Below are positions 28,971 to 40,335 of a stretch of 64,000 bases of DNA, in pieces (positions within the stretch are counted from its first letter, which is position 1; each line of letters starts with the position of its first letter). The stretch is from Pseudomonadota bacterium. GTDB lineage: Bacteria; Pseudomonadota; Gammaproteobacteria; Legionellales; Legionellaceae. The translations under genes were made by a program, and so were the position numbers. The notes beneath the pieces are model-generated. The model saw nothing but the letters and a program-made list of their open reading frames with translations. It was not told the DNA's origin and searched no databases. The stretch covers positions 62,001 through 126,000 of the forward strand of contig JAGVJN010000014.1 of assembly GCA_020051095.1 (NCBI GenBank), in the 5' to 3' direction.

Positions 28971-31151
28971 ATGAACAGTTCCCATGCAAAAATATGGCAT
29001 ACCATTAACTTCAGTCAATTACCGCTGCATGATCCGATGCTGGCTTGCTTAGTGCTTTTAAGTCGCTACTATCAAAACCCTCAAACGGGTAAAACGTTAA
29101 CCGCTCGTTTACCGTTGATTAATAATAAACTATCCATTGAAACCTTACCAAGAGCCGCTAAACGAGCTCATTTAAATTGCAAAGAAATCAGTTTGCCGCT
29201 CGAGGAAATTAACAACAACCAATTACCAGCAATACTTCTCTTAGATGACAATGAAGTTTGCTTGATGTTTGCTGATGAAAAAGGCATACAACAGGTAATC
29301 AAACCAGATGAGCAACAACCTTATATCAGCTTGGATGACATTAAGCAGCGTTATCAAGGGAATTTAATTGAGTTTGAACCCGAATATCAATTCTCTGAAA
29401 GATCCAGCCAAACCTTGAAACAGGAAAAAAAGAACTGGTTCTGGTCTGTCATGAAACGTTCCCTGCCAACATATTATGAAGTTATTGTTGCTTCTTTGCT
29501 TATTAACTTGTTTGCCCTCGTTGTTCCATTATTTACAATGAATGTCTATGACCGTGTTGTGCCAAATCAAGCTATCGAAACAATGTGGGTGTTAGCGAGC
29601 GGCGTTATCATCATCTTTTGTTTTGATTTTGCCATGAAATCATTGCGTGCCTACTTTCTTGACAAAGCTGCTAAACGAAGTGATATCGACCTATCATCCA
29701 ATATCTTCGAACACATGATGGGTATTAGTATGATGGAAAGGCCAAAATCGGTTGGGTCCTTTGCAAATACGATTCAGTCATTTGAAACCTTTCGGGACTT
29801 TATCGCCTCAAGCACAATTACAATTCTCATTGATCTGCCCTTTTCGATCCTATTTATTTTTATTATTTACCTCATCGGAGGTAATTTATTCCTGGTACCC
29901 ACTATTGTCATTCCTTTTGTATTTTTTGTCGGGATTGTTTTACAATGGCCTTTAATAAAATTGACTAAAATGAGTTATAAATTTGCCGCGGAAAAGCAAG
30001 CGATTCTATTTGAATCGATTTACAATGCTGAATCCGTCAAAACCAGTTCAGCAGAATCTAGTTTACAATCTCGTTACGAGCAAATCATTAAAGAAGCCTC
30101 TGCTAATAACCTAAAACTACGATTTTGGTCAAATATCAGTATAAATCTCACAACTTTTTCACAGCAGGCTGCCACTGTTGCGATGGTAATTGCTGGTGTG
30201 TATAAAATTGGTTGGAACGAATTAACGATGGGAGCGCTGATCGCCTGCACTATTTTAACAGGTCGAGCGCTTGCACCCATGGCGCAAGTTGCTTCCGTCA
30301 TAATGCGTTATTTCCAATCTGTGAACGCATTAAACTCACTTGATAAAGTCATGAATTTATCCACAGATTACGATAATAATAGTCAATACCTCCACCGCCC
30401 AAACCTAACCGGGAATATTTCTTTTAAAAAAGTCAATTTTAGTTTTAAAGAAGATGAAAATCCGGTCTTGCACGATATTACATTTGGTGTCCATGCTGGC
30501 GAAAAGGTTGCAATCATTGGCCGTGTTGGCTCTGGTAAATCGACCATCGCTAAACTTATTTTAAAACTGTATACCCCAACAGCAGGAAGCATTCTAATTG
30601 ATGGCACAGACTATATCCAAATTAACCCTGCTGATTTACGCCAACAAATTGCATATGTTCCACAAGATGTTAGTTTATTTTATGGCACAATTCGTGACAA
30701 TATCACCATTGGATCGCCTTTTGTCGATGATAAAGAATTAATACGCGCCTGTAATATTGCAGGGATCGGCAGTTTTACCAATCAGCACCCCCAAGGGCTC
30801 GATAGACAAGTGGGTGAAAAAGGCAGCGAATTATCGGGTGGGCAAAGGCAGGCAGTTGCGATTGCAAGAGCCTTGCTTAATGATCCCAAAATTATTGTGT
30901 TTGATGAGCCAACAACCTCTATGGATGATAATAGTGAGCGGATTTTTAAGGCGCAACTAAAAACGTGTTTAACTAAAAATCATACGATGGTGATGATCAC
31001 ACACAAATATTCCATGCTTAGTCTTGTTGATCGCATCATTGTGGTCGATGATGGAAGGATCGTGGCTGACGGACCAAAAGATGCCGTCATATCCGCATTA
31101 AAATCAGGGATGGCCATAGCAAAAGGAGAGGAGTCCGATAAACATGATTGA
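28971..31151 (+). CDS. Type I secretion ABC transporter (LapB/LssB type)
   Basis: This is a 726-residue fused permease/ATPase. Residues 1-140 form a C39 peptidase-like domain; the catalytic Cys is replaced (DPMLACL where peptidases have DCGxxCL), so it should bind but not cut substrate, as in HlyB and LapB. About six membrane helices span residues 160-450. The ATPase shows Walker A GRVGSGKST, signature LSGGQRQ and Walker B IIVFDEP. It would export a large RTX-like adhesin or toxin with the HlyD partner that overlaps it by 8 bases. Neither the substrate nor TolC is in the window. Confidence 0.92.
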   Translation: MNSSHAKIWHTINFSQLPLHDPMLACLVLLSRYYQNPQTGKTLTARLPLINNKLSIETLPRAAKRAHLNCKEISLPLEEINNNQLPAILLLDDNEVCLMFADEKGIQQVIKPDEQQPYISLDDIKQRYQGNLIEFEPEYQFSERSSQTLKQEKKNWFWSVMKRSLPTYYEVIVASLLINLFALVVPLFTMNVYDRVVPNQAIETMWVLASGVIIIFCFDFAMKSLRAYFLDKAAKRSDIDLSSNIFEHMMGISMMERPKSVGSFANTIQSFETFRDFIASSTITILIDLPFSILFIFIIYLIGGNLFLVPTIVIPFVFFVGIVLQWPLIKLTKMSYKFAAEKQAILFESIYNAESVKTSSAESSLQSRYEQIIKEASANNLKLRFWSNISINLTTFSQQAATVAMVIAGVYKIGWNELTMGALIACTILTGRALAPMAQVASVIMRYFQSVNALNSLDKVMNLSTDYDNNSQYLHRPNLTGNISFKKVNFSFKEDENPVLHDITFGVHAGEKVAIIGRVGSGKSTIAKLILKLYTPTAGSILIDGTDYIQINPADLRQQIAYVPQDVSLFYGTIRDNITIGSPFVDDKELIRACNIAGIGSFTNQHPQGLDRQVGEKGSELSGGQRQAVAIARALLNDPKIIVFDEPTTSMDDNSERIFKAQLKTCLTKNHTMVMITHKYSMLSLVDRIIVVDDGRIVADGPKDAVISALKSGMAIAKGEESDKHD

Positions 31152-32274
31152 CATCAAGCCTCGAATTTTTAGCCATATTCTTCTTTGGGGAACACTTTCT
31201 TTTTTTGTGATTGCCTTAGTTTGGTCCAATTATGCGATATTAGATGAAGTAACAAAAGGCGAAGGCAAGGTCATTCCTTCAAGCCAAGTTCAGCTAATCC
31301 AACACTTAGAAGGTGGTATTGTCGACGAACTCTATGTCCGTGAAGGGGAAGTTGTTGAAAAAGGACAAAAGTTAATGCAAATTGATAATACTATTTTCCG
31401 ATCAAGTTTTTCTGAGCTTAATCAGAAGATTGCCGCGTTGAAGCTTAAAGTGATGCGTCTGGAAGCAGAAGTCAATGATACCCCCTTTGATATTCCTAAA
31501 GAGTTAGAACAAAATCATCCATCCTTATCAAAAGCTGAAAAAAAACTATATGAATCACGAAAATCTGAAATCACTCAATTAAAGCAAGCGATGGATCTAG
31601 CAGAACAAGAACTTACCTTATCGCTCCCCCTGGTTAAAAGAGGGGCTGTTTCACAAGTGGAAATTCTACGATTGCAACGTACAGTCAATGAATTAAAGAG
31701 TAAATTATATAAATTCCAATCCGATGCATTAGAACAACTCAACACTGTAAAAGCAGAGCTACTATCACAAAGTGAAAATTTACTCGATGAAGAAGATAGA
31801 CTTACCCGCACAACGATTCGCTCACCTGTTAAAGGGGTTATTAATAAAATTTACGTGACAACCATTGGCGGTGTCATAAAACCTGGCTCCGATATCATGG
31901 AGGTTGTACCGTTGGATGACACCTTGTTAATTGAAGCCAAAATTAAACCACAAGATATCGGTTTTATTCGCCCAGGACAAGATGTGACAGTCAAAATCAC
32001 CGCTTTTGATTATTCAATCTATGGTGGTTTAAAAGGGATTGTTGAACAAATCAGTGCTAACACAATCACAGAAAAGAAAGATGGTCGTGATGAAACATTT
32101 TACCTAATACGTGTTCGAACCGATAGAAATTACCTCGGAACGGAAAATAAACCGCTCTATATTATACCTGGCATGCTGGCAACTGTTGATATACTTACTG
32201 GCGAGAAATCGGTATTGGATTACATCTTAAAGCCGATTTTAAAAGCAAAACACAATGCCTTAAGGGAACGATAA
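31144..32274 (+). CDS. Type I secretion membrane fusion protein (HlyD/LssD type)
   Basis: The 376-residue periplasmic adaptor has one N-terminal membrane helix (residues 8-28), a lipoyl-like half motif (VQLIQHLEGGIVDELYVREG), a helical hairpin at about residues 80-215, and the second barrel half (GGVIKPGSDIMEVVPLDDTL). It bridges the inner-membrane ABC transporter and an outer-membrane TolC-type channel. The start overlaps the ABC gene by 8 bases, with GGAGAGGAG just upstream. Confidence 0.93.
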   Translation: MIDIKPRIFSHILLWGTLSFFVIALVWSNYAILDEVTKGEGKVIPSSQVQLIQHLEGGIVDELYVREGEVVEKGQKLMQIDNTIFRSSFSELNQKIAALKLKVMRLEAEVNDTPFDIPKELEQNHPSLSKAEKKLYESRKSEITQLKQAMDLAEQELTLSLPLVKRGAVSQVEILRLQRTVNELKSKLYKFQSDALEQLNTVKAELLSQSENLLDEEDRLTRTTIRSPVKGVINKIYVTTIGGVIKPGSDIMEVVPLDDTLLIEAKIKPQDIGFIRPGQDVTVKITAFDYSIYGGLKGIVEQISANTITEKKDGRDETFYLIRVRTDRNYLGTENKPLYIIPGMLATVDILTGEKSVLDYILKPILKAKHNALRER

Positions 32275-32307
32275 TAATCCAAGAGTTATGTCCATCCTTT
32301 TTATATT

Positions 32308-32426
32308 GGACAATTTTAAAAAAACCGTCGTTACGACCCAGAGCCTAGCGAAAGGGAAGCAATCCAGAGCCGATTTTTGTTTAGGGATCGAACTGGATTG
32401 CTTGGCAAAGCTCGCAAAAAATGTCC
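32308..32426. repeat. Degraded palindromic intergenic repeat
   Basis: Perfect 11-base arms AAGCAATCCAG (32357-32367) and CTGGATTGCTT (32393-32403) lie within a larger imperfect palindrome that includes CGTCGTTACGACCCAGAGC and outer GGACA/TGTCC arms. The wording resembles the widespread GTCATTGCGAG...GGAAGCAATCCAG intergenic elements of bacteria (REP/MITE-like), here decayed. Confidence 0.6.
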
Positions 32427-32523
32427 TTTTAAGATAATGTTCGGTACAAAAGTCTATACTTAGTTTAAGTACCTTAACTGAATCGGCTACGATTTATCCA
32501 CATTTTTTAAAAGGAGTATCAAA

Positions 32524-32928
32524 ATGTCATTCGAAGACTATTTAAGCAACAAGCTCAGCCGATTTTCTATGATTGAGTATGTTTTAGTGATGCTAGTGTA
32601 TTTTACGATTACGCTATTGATCGCCTCGTTCTATAAAGTATTACTGACCATTGGTTGGTGGTTTGATCTACTTTTGGTTATCTTATGTGCCTTTCCATTA
32701 GTTGTTCATTTAATATCACAGCCAGGAAATGGTATTGGTGAAAAAATTCAATCGTGCCTGAAAAATAACACCCCTGCACTGCAAATCCTGTTGTTTTTGA
32801 CCATGTTTTTCTTTGCACTGATGTTAAGTGCTTTGTTTCCGATACTTACCCAAGGTAGCTGGTGGATTTACGTTGTCTTAATGATTGTATTGGCGATACA
32901 ACCATTACGTACGTCTTGGATTTGGTAA
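32524..32928 (+). CDS. Small four-helix membrane protein, function unknown
   Basis: The 134-residue protein has about four hydrophobic helices (residues 18-42, 44-64, 84-105, 110-128) and short polar ends. I do not recognise a family. The ATG has AAGGAG about 8 bases upstream, a strong ribosome-binding site, and the frame fits its neighbours in base composition, so I think it is real. It lies after the palindromic repeat and converges with tadA over 27 bases. Confidence 0.7.
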   Translation: MSFEDYLSNKLSRFSMIEYVLVMLVYFTITLLIASFYKVLLTIGWWFDLLLVILCAFPLVVHLISQPGNGIGEKIQSCLKNNTPALQILLFLTMFFFALMLSALFPILTQGSWWIYVVLMIVLAIQPLRTSWIW

Positions 32929-32955
32929 TTCAAGTAAAGGTATCGAGGCAAGCGT

Positions 32956-33401
32956 TTAGCGCTTACTATCAAAAAATTGTGTGAGCAAGCGTGAACTTTG
33001 GTCAGCGAGCAATCCTTCGTCCAAACATATCGCATGATTGGAAGCTAGGCCATTAACAATATTGACCACACTCCCACAAGCACCTGATTTAAAATCACGG
33101 CAAGAAAACACTAACCGCTTTATGCGAGATTGTATCAAAGCACCAGCACACATAGGACAAGGTTCTAAAGTAACATAGAGCGTTGCATCCAATAGTCGAT
33201 GGTTGTTGATAGACAAACAGGCCTTTCTTAATGCAACTATTTCTGCATGGGCGGTGGGGTCAGAATGGCTTATTGTTTGATTATATCCTTCACCAATTAT
33301 GCTGCCTGATGCATCAACCATCACAGCGCCCACAGGAATTTCGCCAAGGCTCGCGGCTTCATTGGCCAAAGCTAAAGCGCGTTTCATATAGGTGATATCG
33401 T

Positions 33402-33405
<4 letters not shown>
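32956..33405 (-). CDS. tadA: tRNA adenosine(34) deaminase
   Basis: TadA turns A34 into inosine in tRNA-Arg(ACG). The zinc and catalytic residues are in [10 protein letters not shown] and [17 protein letters not shown] take the ATG at 33405, which overlaps the guaA TGA as ATGA, over a GTG two codons upstream; this gives 149 residues. It is coupled to guaA, an order I note as compact rather than universal. Confidence 0.95.
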
Positions 33406-36484
<3,079 letters not shown>

Positions 36485-36583
36485 TTATCAACCCATTTTA
36501 ACAAATTTTAGCAAATCTATCCATGTAAACCTTTTCAGAGGATGAAATAAACTCAATAAAAGACAAAAACTAATCTCTTATAC

Positions 36584-36607
36584 GTGCCCGAGCCCGAGCC
36601 CGTGCCC
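36584..36607. repeat. Tandem GC-rich hexamer repeat
   Basis: Four head-to-tail units GTGCCC, GAGCCC, GAGCCC, GTGCCC stand out in AT-rich surroundings. Such simple repeats can change copy number by slippage. Confidence 0.75.
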
Positions 36608-36665
36608 GGTTTTAATATGCGCAGTACCGTAGTATCTTAGTCCACATAGAGCGAAGCGCTGAGTG

Positions 36666-36724
36666 ATCCTGACATTTTTTTGTTCAAGATAAAAATATCA
36701 GGATTCCGCAGAGCGAAGCGGAAT
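36666..36724. repeat. Palindromic intergenic element
   Basis: ATCCTGACATTTTT (36666-36679) pairs with AAAAATATCAGGAT (36691-36704) with one mismatch. A second perfect dyad, ATTCCGC (36703-36709) and GCGGAAT (36718-36724), shares AGAGCGAAGCG with the flank at 36648-36658. The pattern suggests a degraded REP-like element. Confidence 0.6.
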
Positions 36725-36799
36725 GCGAGAACATTAAAGAGTACTCCATGACCCTTTTCAGCTATTTTTCTCATAAACAAAATAATAACGATGCTTTGG

Positions 36800-36849
36800 T
36801 TGCATTTTATATATAGTTAAGTCTATGATTGTTAAGGAACGATCCTTAA
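36800..36849 (+). promoter_or_regulatory. Promoter with overlapping dyad for the 36880 gene
   Basis: TTGCAT (36800-36805) and TATGAT (36824-36829) are 18 bases apart. The perfect dyad TTAAGGA-ACGA-TCCTTAA (36832-36849) covers the predicted transcription start, so it may be an operator or a leader hairpin. Confidence 0.55.
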
Positions 36850-36879
36850 TATATTTATTGTCGAGAAAGGACTCTAATA

Positions 36880-38328
36880 ATGGATGATATCAGTCAGTTT
36901 CGTGGTTACGCAGGGGAGGTAGTTCGTAACTTTTTGAAATTTAGCACCTTCCTAACTATCATTCCCCTAATCATCTTTTGGTTTGTTGTCTATTTAATGA
37001 TGTACCTAATGGGTAATAAACTGCCTGGATTGATTTATTTGCTAATCAACCTATTAACAGTATCATTTTTGCTTGCCCGCTTTACGATCCCTGCCTGTGC
37101 GGGTGAATTGGATGCCGGTTTTTTTTCGCCTCATATTCAAAAAGGTGATACGGGTTCATTTGTTTTGCGTTATTTAATTTACATGTTTGCGTGGATGATT
37201 CCTGTGTATCTTTTGGCAAAATATGTTCTAAAGGTCCATTCGGTTTTCTCCATGTTCTTTTTCGGACCAAGCAGCTTTGGTGCCTCATCTAGCTTCCATG
37301 GACTATTAGCACTTGTCATCGTGTTGGCCATTGTTTTTGGGCCAACGATTAGTTGTATACTAGCAGCGATTACTTCCTCACTCGAAGAAGTATTTAGCCT
37401 TGAACCGATCATTTGGTTATGGAGTGATCGACGTTATGATTTAGGCCCATACTATTCAGCTGCTTTTGGGGGCCTCATAGTCTTCTATGCCAAATACATC
37501 ATTCCATTATCGATCATCAATATCCTATTGTATAAGTCCTCATTTGAAGCAGGAATCACTTTCTCAACCTTCATTTCCATTTTACCGTTTTTAATTTCAC
37601 CCATTATTATTGGACGTTTAAGCGGTGCCTTTGTGTCTGGTGAGCAATCCATAGCCGATCCCATCGATACGCATGCATCCCCTCTATCACCAAGTCCAAT
37701 CTCTCCAAATAGCCCTAACGGAAATGGTAACGGCGCACAACCCACTAGTGAAACAGAATCCTGGGCGCAGTTAAAAGATAAATTCAATGAGTTATTACCA
37801 CGACTTGAAAAAATGAGTGAGTCAGAATTGACTGAACAAGTCAAAATGTTTAATGCCTTCGACAGCAATAATGTCCATGTGCAACTGGCCCTAGCACATC
37901 TGTACTATCATCAAAAACAATCAACCAAAGCCTTAAACCAAGCTAAAATTGCATTAAAGTCTAGCTTGCACAACGGCATGGGCTATGAATCAGTCGCGCT
38001 ATTCCAGAAATTTAAAGATAGTAAAGCGAAGTTAGATTTGGATAACCAGGCCTTAATCAGCCTGGGCGCTTTTCTTACCAATCAACACTATTTCACCGAT
38101 GCTGCATGGTGCTATATGATTGCCATTGCTTCAGCGAAGTCGGATAATGATAAACTCGAATACCAAAAAAAATACATTGAAATGGCAGATAAAGCAAACC
38201 GTGCGAATGAGTCGAATCTGGCTTATCAGCTCTATCAGCTGTTTTTAAAACAATGCCCTGACTCAACGTTGGCGGACTTTGTGACTGATCAAGCAAATAC
38301 CATTCAAGTACGATTAAGTGACTCGTAA
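36880..38328 (+). CDS. Membrane protein with C-terminal TPR-like domain
   Basis: I do not recognise a named family for this 482-residue protein. About six membrane helices lie at residues 21-45, 48-68, 95-118, 140-165, 190-215 and 225-245. A Pro/Ser/Asn/Gly-rich linker follows (about 255-292), then a helical TPR-like region (about 333-480; for example NVHVQLALAHLYYHQKQ). It is on the same strand just upstream of moxR-DUF58-transglutaminase genes, with a 10-base inverted repeat between (38343-38370), so it may be a membrane scaffold for that system. GAAAGGA lies about 10 bases before the ATG. Confidence 0.75.
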   Translation: MDDISQFRGYAGEVVRNFLKFSTFLTIIPLIIFWFVVYLMMYLMGNKLPGLIYLLINLLTVSFLLARFTIPACAGELDAGFFSPHIQKGDTGSFVLRYLIYMFAWMIPVYLLAKYVLKVHSVFSMFFFGPSSFGASSSFHGLLALVIVLAIVFGPTISCILAAITSSLEEVFSLEPIIWLWSDRRYDLGPYYSAAFGGLIVFYAKYIIPLSIINILLYKSSFEAGITFSTFISILPFLISPIIIGRLSGAFVSGEQSIADPIDTHASPLSPSPISPNSPNGNGNGAQPTSETESWAQLKDKFNELLPRLEKMSESELTEQVKMFNAFDSNNVHVQLALAHLYYHQKQSTKALNQAKIALKSSLHNGMGYESVALFQKFKDSKAKLDLDNQALISLGAFLTNQHYFTDAAWCYMIAIASAKSDNDKLEYQKKYIEMADKANRANESNLAYQLYQLFLKQCPDSTLADFVTDQANTIQVRLSDS

Positions 38329-38342
38329 TCAATGAATCCTAT

Positions 38343-38370
38343 CGGCATTTACCGGTTGATGTAAATGCCG
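38343..38370. repeat. Hairpin between the TPR gene and moxR
   Basis: CGGCATTTAC (38343-38352) and GTAAATGCCG (38361-38370) form a perfect 10-base-pair stem with an 8-base loop. There is no T-run after it (TTCTCCGC), so termination is uncertain. Confidence 0.55.
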
Positions 38371-38497
38371 TTCTCCGCCCCTCTAAATGAGCAACTTTCT
38401 CATCAACTTTGTCACATTCAGACCGACCGAATCAGTGGCAGATTATCCAATCAGGTCTAAACTTAATAATAAAGGAATAACAATAACTGGATTGATT

Positions 38498-39397
38498 ATG
38501 CTACAAGAATTACAACAATCGCTGAATGACATCATTCTTGGTAAAAAGGAAGTCGTACGCCTAGCGGTCAGTTGTATGCTAGCGCACGGTCATCTACTGT
38601 TAGAAGATTTACCCGGCATGGGTAAGACAACCTTAAGCCATGCACTAGCACAGCTGACCGGAATGGATTATTGTCGGATCCAATTCACCAGTGACCTATT
38701 GCCCGCTGATTTAATCGGAATTTCCATTTTTAACAATCAGTCCAATACTTTCACTTTCCACAAAGGTCCATTATTTAATCAACTCATTCTCGCTGATGAA
38801 ATTAACCGTGCTCCTCCCAAAACACAAAGCGCGCTGCTTGAAGCAATGGAGGAAAAACAAATATCAACAGACCAGGGGACATCCAAGCTTCCTTCCCCAT
38901 TTTTTGTTATTGCCACTCAAAATCCATCCTTCCACACAGGCACATATCCACTTCCTGAATCGCAACTCGATCGTTTTTTAATGTGTTTAGCATTGGGTTA
39001 TCCTGATAGAGAAGCTGAAAGGAAGTTATTAAAAAAAATTGAAGATGGCCCTTTATTTCTAAAGGAAAAGCCAGTTATGGCTCCCAATGATCTTCTACAA
39101 CTTCAACAGCAATGCCAGCAGATTAAAGTCAGCGAGGTTATTTTTGATTACATTCAAGCATTACTTGCTGCTTCACGACAACAAAACTGGTTTATTCATG
39201 GCTTAAGTCCTCGAGCAGGGAAAGGGTTAGTGAGGGCTTCTCAAGCCTATGCATTAACAGACGGAAGAGACTATGTTAAACCCGACGATGTCATTGCGGT
39301 TGCAGGCGCTGTTATCGATCATCGATTACAATTTTGCCAAGACGAAAGGAAATCACCTAGCCAATACTTATTACAACATGTCGAGGTACCCTTGTGA
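38498..39397 (+). CDS. MoxR family AAA+ ATPase
   Basis: MoxR ATPases act as chaperones for assembly of membrane or metal-dependent complexes. Walker A is EDLPGMGKTT and Walker B LILADEINRAPP, followed by SALLEAMEEKQIS, ATQNPSFHTGTYPLPESQLDRF and the C-terminal helical lid. I prefer the ATG at 38498 (300 residues, MLQELQQSLNDII), which fits the family. An upstream in-frame ATG at 38387 would add 37 residues that look non-conserved and lack a ribosome-binding site. The stop overlaps the DUF58 gene by 4 bases. Confidence 0.9.
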   Translation: MLQELQQSLNDIILGKKEVVRLAVSCMLAHGHLLLEDLPGMGKTTLSHALAQLTGMDYCRIQFTSDLLPADLIGISIFNNQSNTFTFHKGPLFNQLILADEINRAPPKTQSALLEAMEEKQISTDQGTSKLPSPFFVIATQNPSFHTGTYPLPESQLDRFLMCLALGYPDREAERKLLKKIEDGPLFLKEKPVMAPNDLLQLQQQCQQIKVSEVIFDYIQALLAASRQQNWFIHGLSPRAGKGLVRASQAYALTDGRDYVKPDDVIAVAGAVIDHRLQFCQDERKSPSQYLLQHVEVPL

Positions 39398-40335
39398 AAA
39401 AGTATTTCCAAGACAAATGGCAACAATGGTTGACTCGTAAACACCCACCCATGCCCTTTGTCACCTTGAATCGACACGTCATTTATGTATTGCCCAGCAA
39501 ATTCGGCAGTTTATTTTTTTTAGTGATAATCTCGTTATTCGTCGGATCCGTCAATTACCAACTTAGCGGTGGTTTTTTTCTGACATTTTTATTAGTGACC
39601 ATTGTTATGCTAAGTGCTTGGATTGGACATCAAAACATCAACGGACTTCGCTTTATAGCCAAACCCGTCAAAGACTCCGCCACCCACCAACTATGCCAAA
39701 TCCCCATTCAAATCAGCCATAAAAAATCTTCCTGCTTCTCCATAAATCTTATCATCAATGGACGCAACAAACGATGGGAAACGTTAGAGTCAGATCAGAT
39801 AATCCATATGCCCTGTTCTTTCCTGGAACGTGGTTATCATCAAGTGCCGAGAATACGTGTTGAAACCCGGTTTCCATTTGGTTTATTTGTCATATGGTCT
39901 TATCTCACGTTTGATACCCATGTTTATGTGTATCCTAAGCCTAAAGCACCAGGATTTTGGCCAGAACCAGCGTATTCTGCCAATCAACAATCCATGAGCG
40001 ACGGTGATGAAGAATTTTACACACTAAAACAAAGCGAAAACCCTTGGAAGCAACCATCTCGAATCAGCTGGACAACGGCTGCCAAAGGATATGGTTGGTA
40101 TGAAAAGCAATTTAGCATGCCGTTAAAAACGCTTTATTTTTTTTCAACACAACAAGTCAGCCGATTCCCCTTAGAAGAAGGGTTACGATTTATTAGTTTT
40201 TGGCTTATTGAAAGCGAAAAAAGAGGCTTTGACTATGTGTTCCAACGCCAGCCTTTTAATACTGCCAGCCATGGGCCGCATCACTTAACAAATCAACTTA
40301 GACAAGTAGCAATCTATGGAAAGGCTCAGCAATAA
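39394..40335 (+). CDS. DUF58 domain protein
   Basis: The 313-residue protein has two membrane helices (about residues 27-65) and a DUF58 region at about 195-245 (YTLKQSENPWKQPSRISWTTAAKGYGWYEKQF). DUF58 proteins lie between MoxR and transglutaminase-like genes in many bacteria and may have a von Willebrand-like fold; the function is unknown. It overlaps moxR by 4 bases and the next gene by 20 bases, so all three should be made together. Confidence 0.88.
   Translation: MKKYFQDKWQQWLTRKHPPMPFVTLNRHVIYVLPSKFGSLFFLVIISLFVGSVNYQLSGGFFLTFLLVTIVMLSAWIGHQNINGLRFIAKPVKDSATHQLCQIPIQISHKKSSCFSINLIINGRNKRWETLESDQIIHMPCSFLERGYHQVPRIRVETRFPFGLFVIWSYLTFDTHVYVYPKPKAPGFWPEPAYSANQQSMSDGDEEFYTLKQSENPWKQPSRISWTTAAKGYGWYEKQFSMPLKTLYFFSTQQVSRFPLEEGLRFISFWLIESEKRGFDYVFQRQPFNTASHGPHHLTNQLRQVAIYGKAQQ

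Noticed and set aside
38387-38497. N-terminal extension of the MoxR protein
   Set aside because: The 37 extra residues are not conserved in MoxR proteins and lack a ribosome-binding site.
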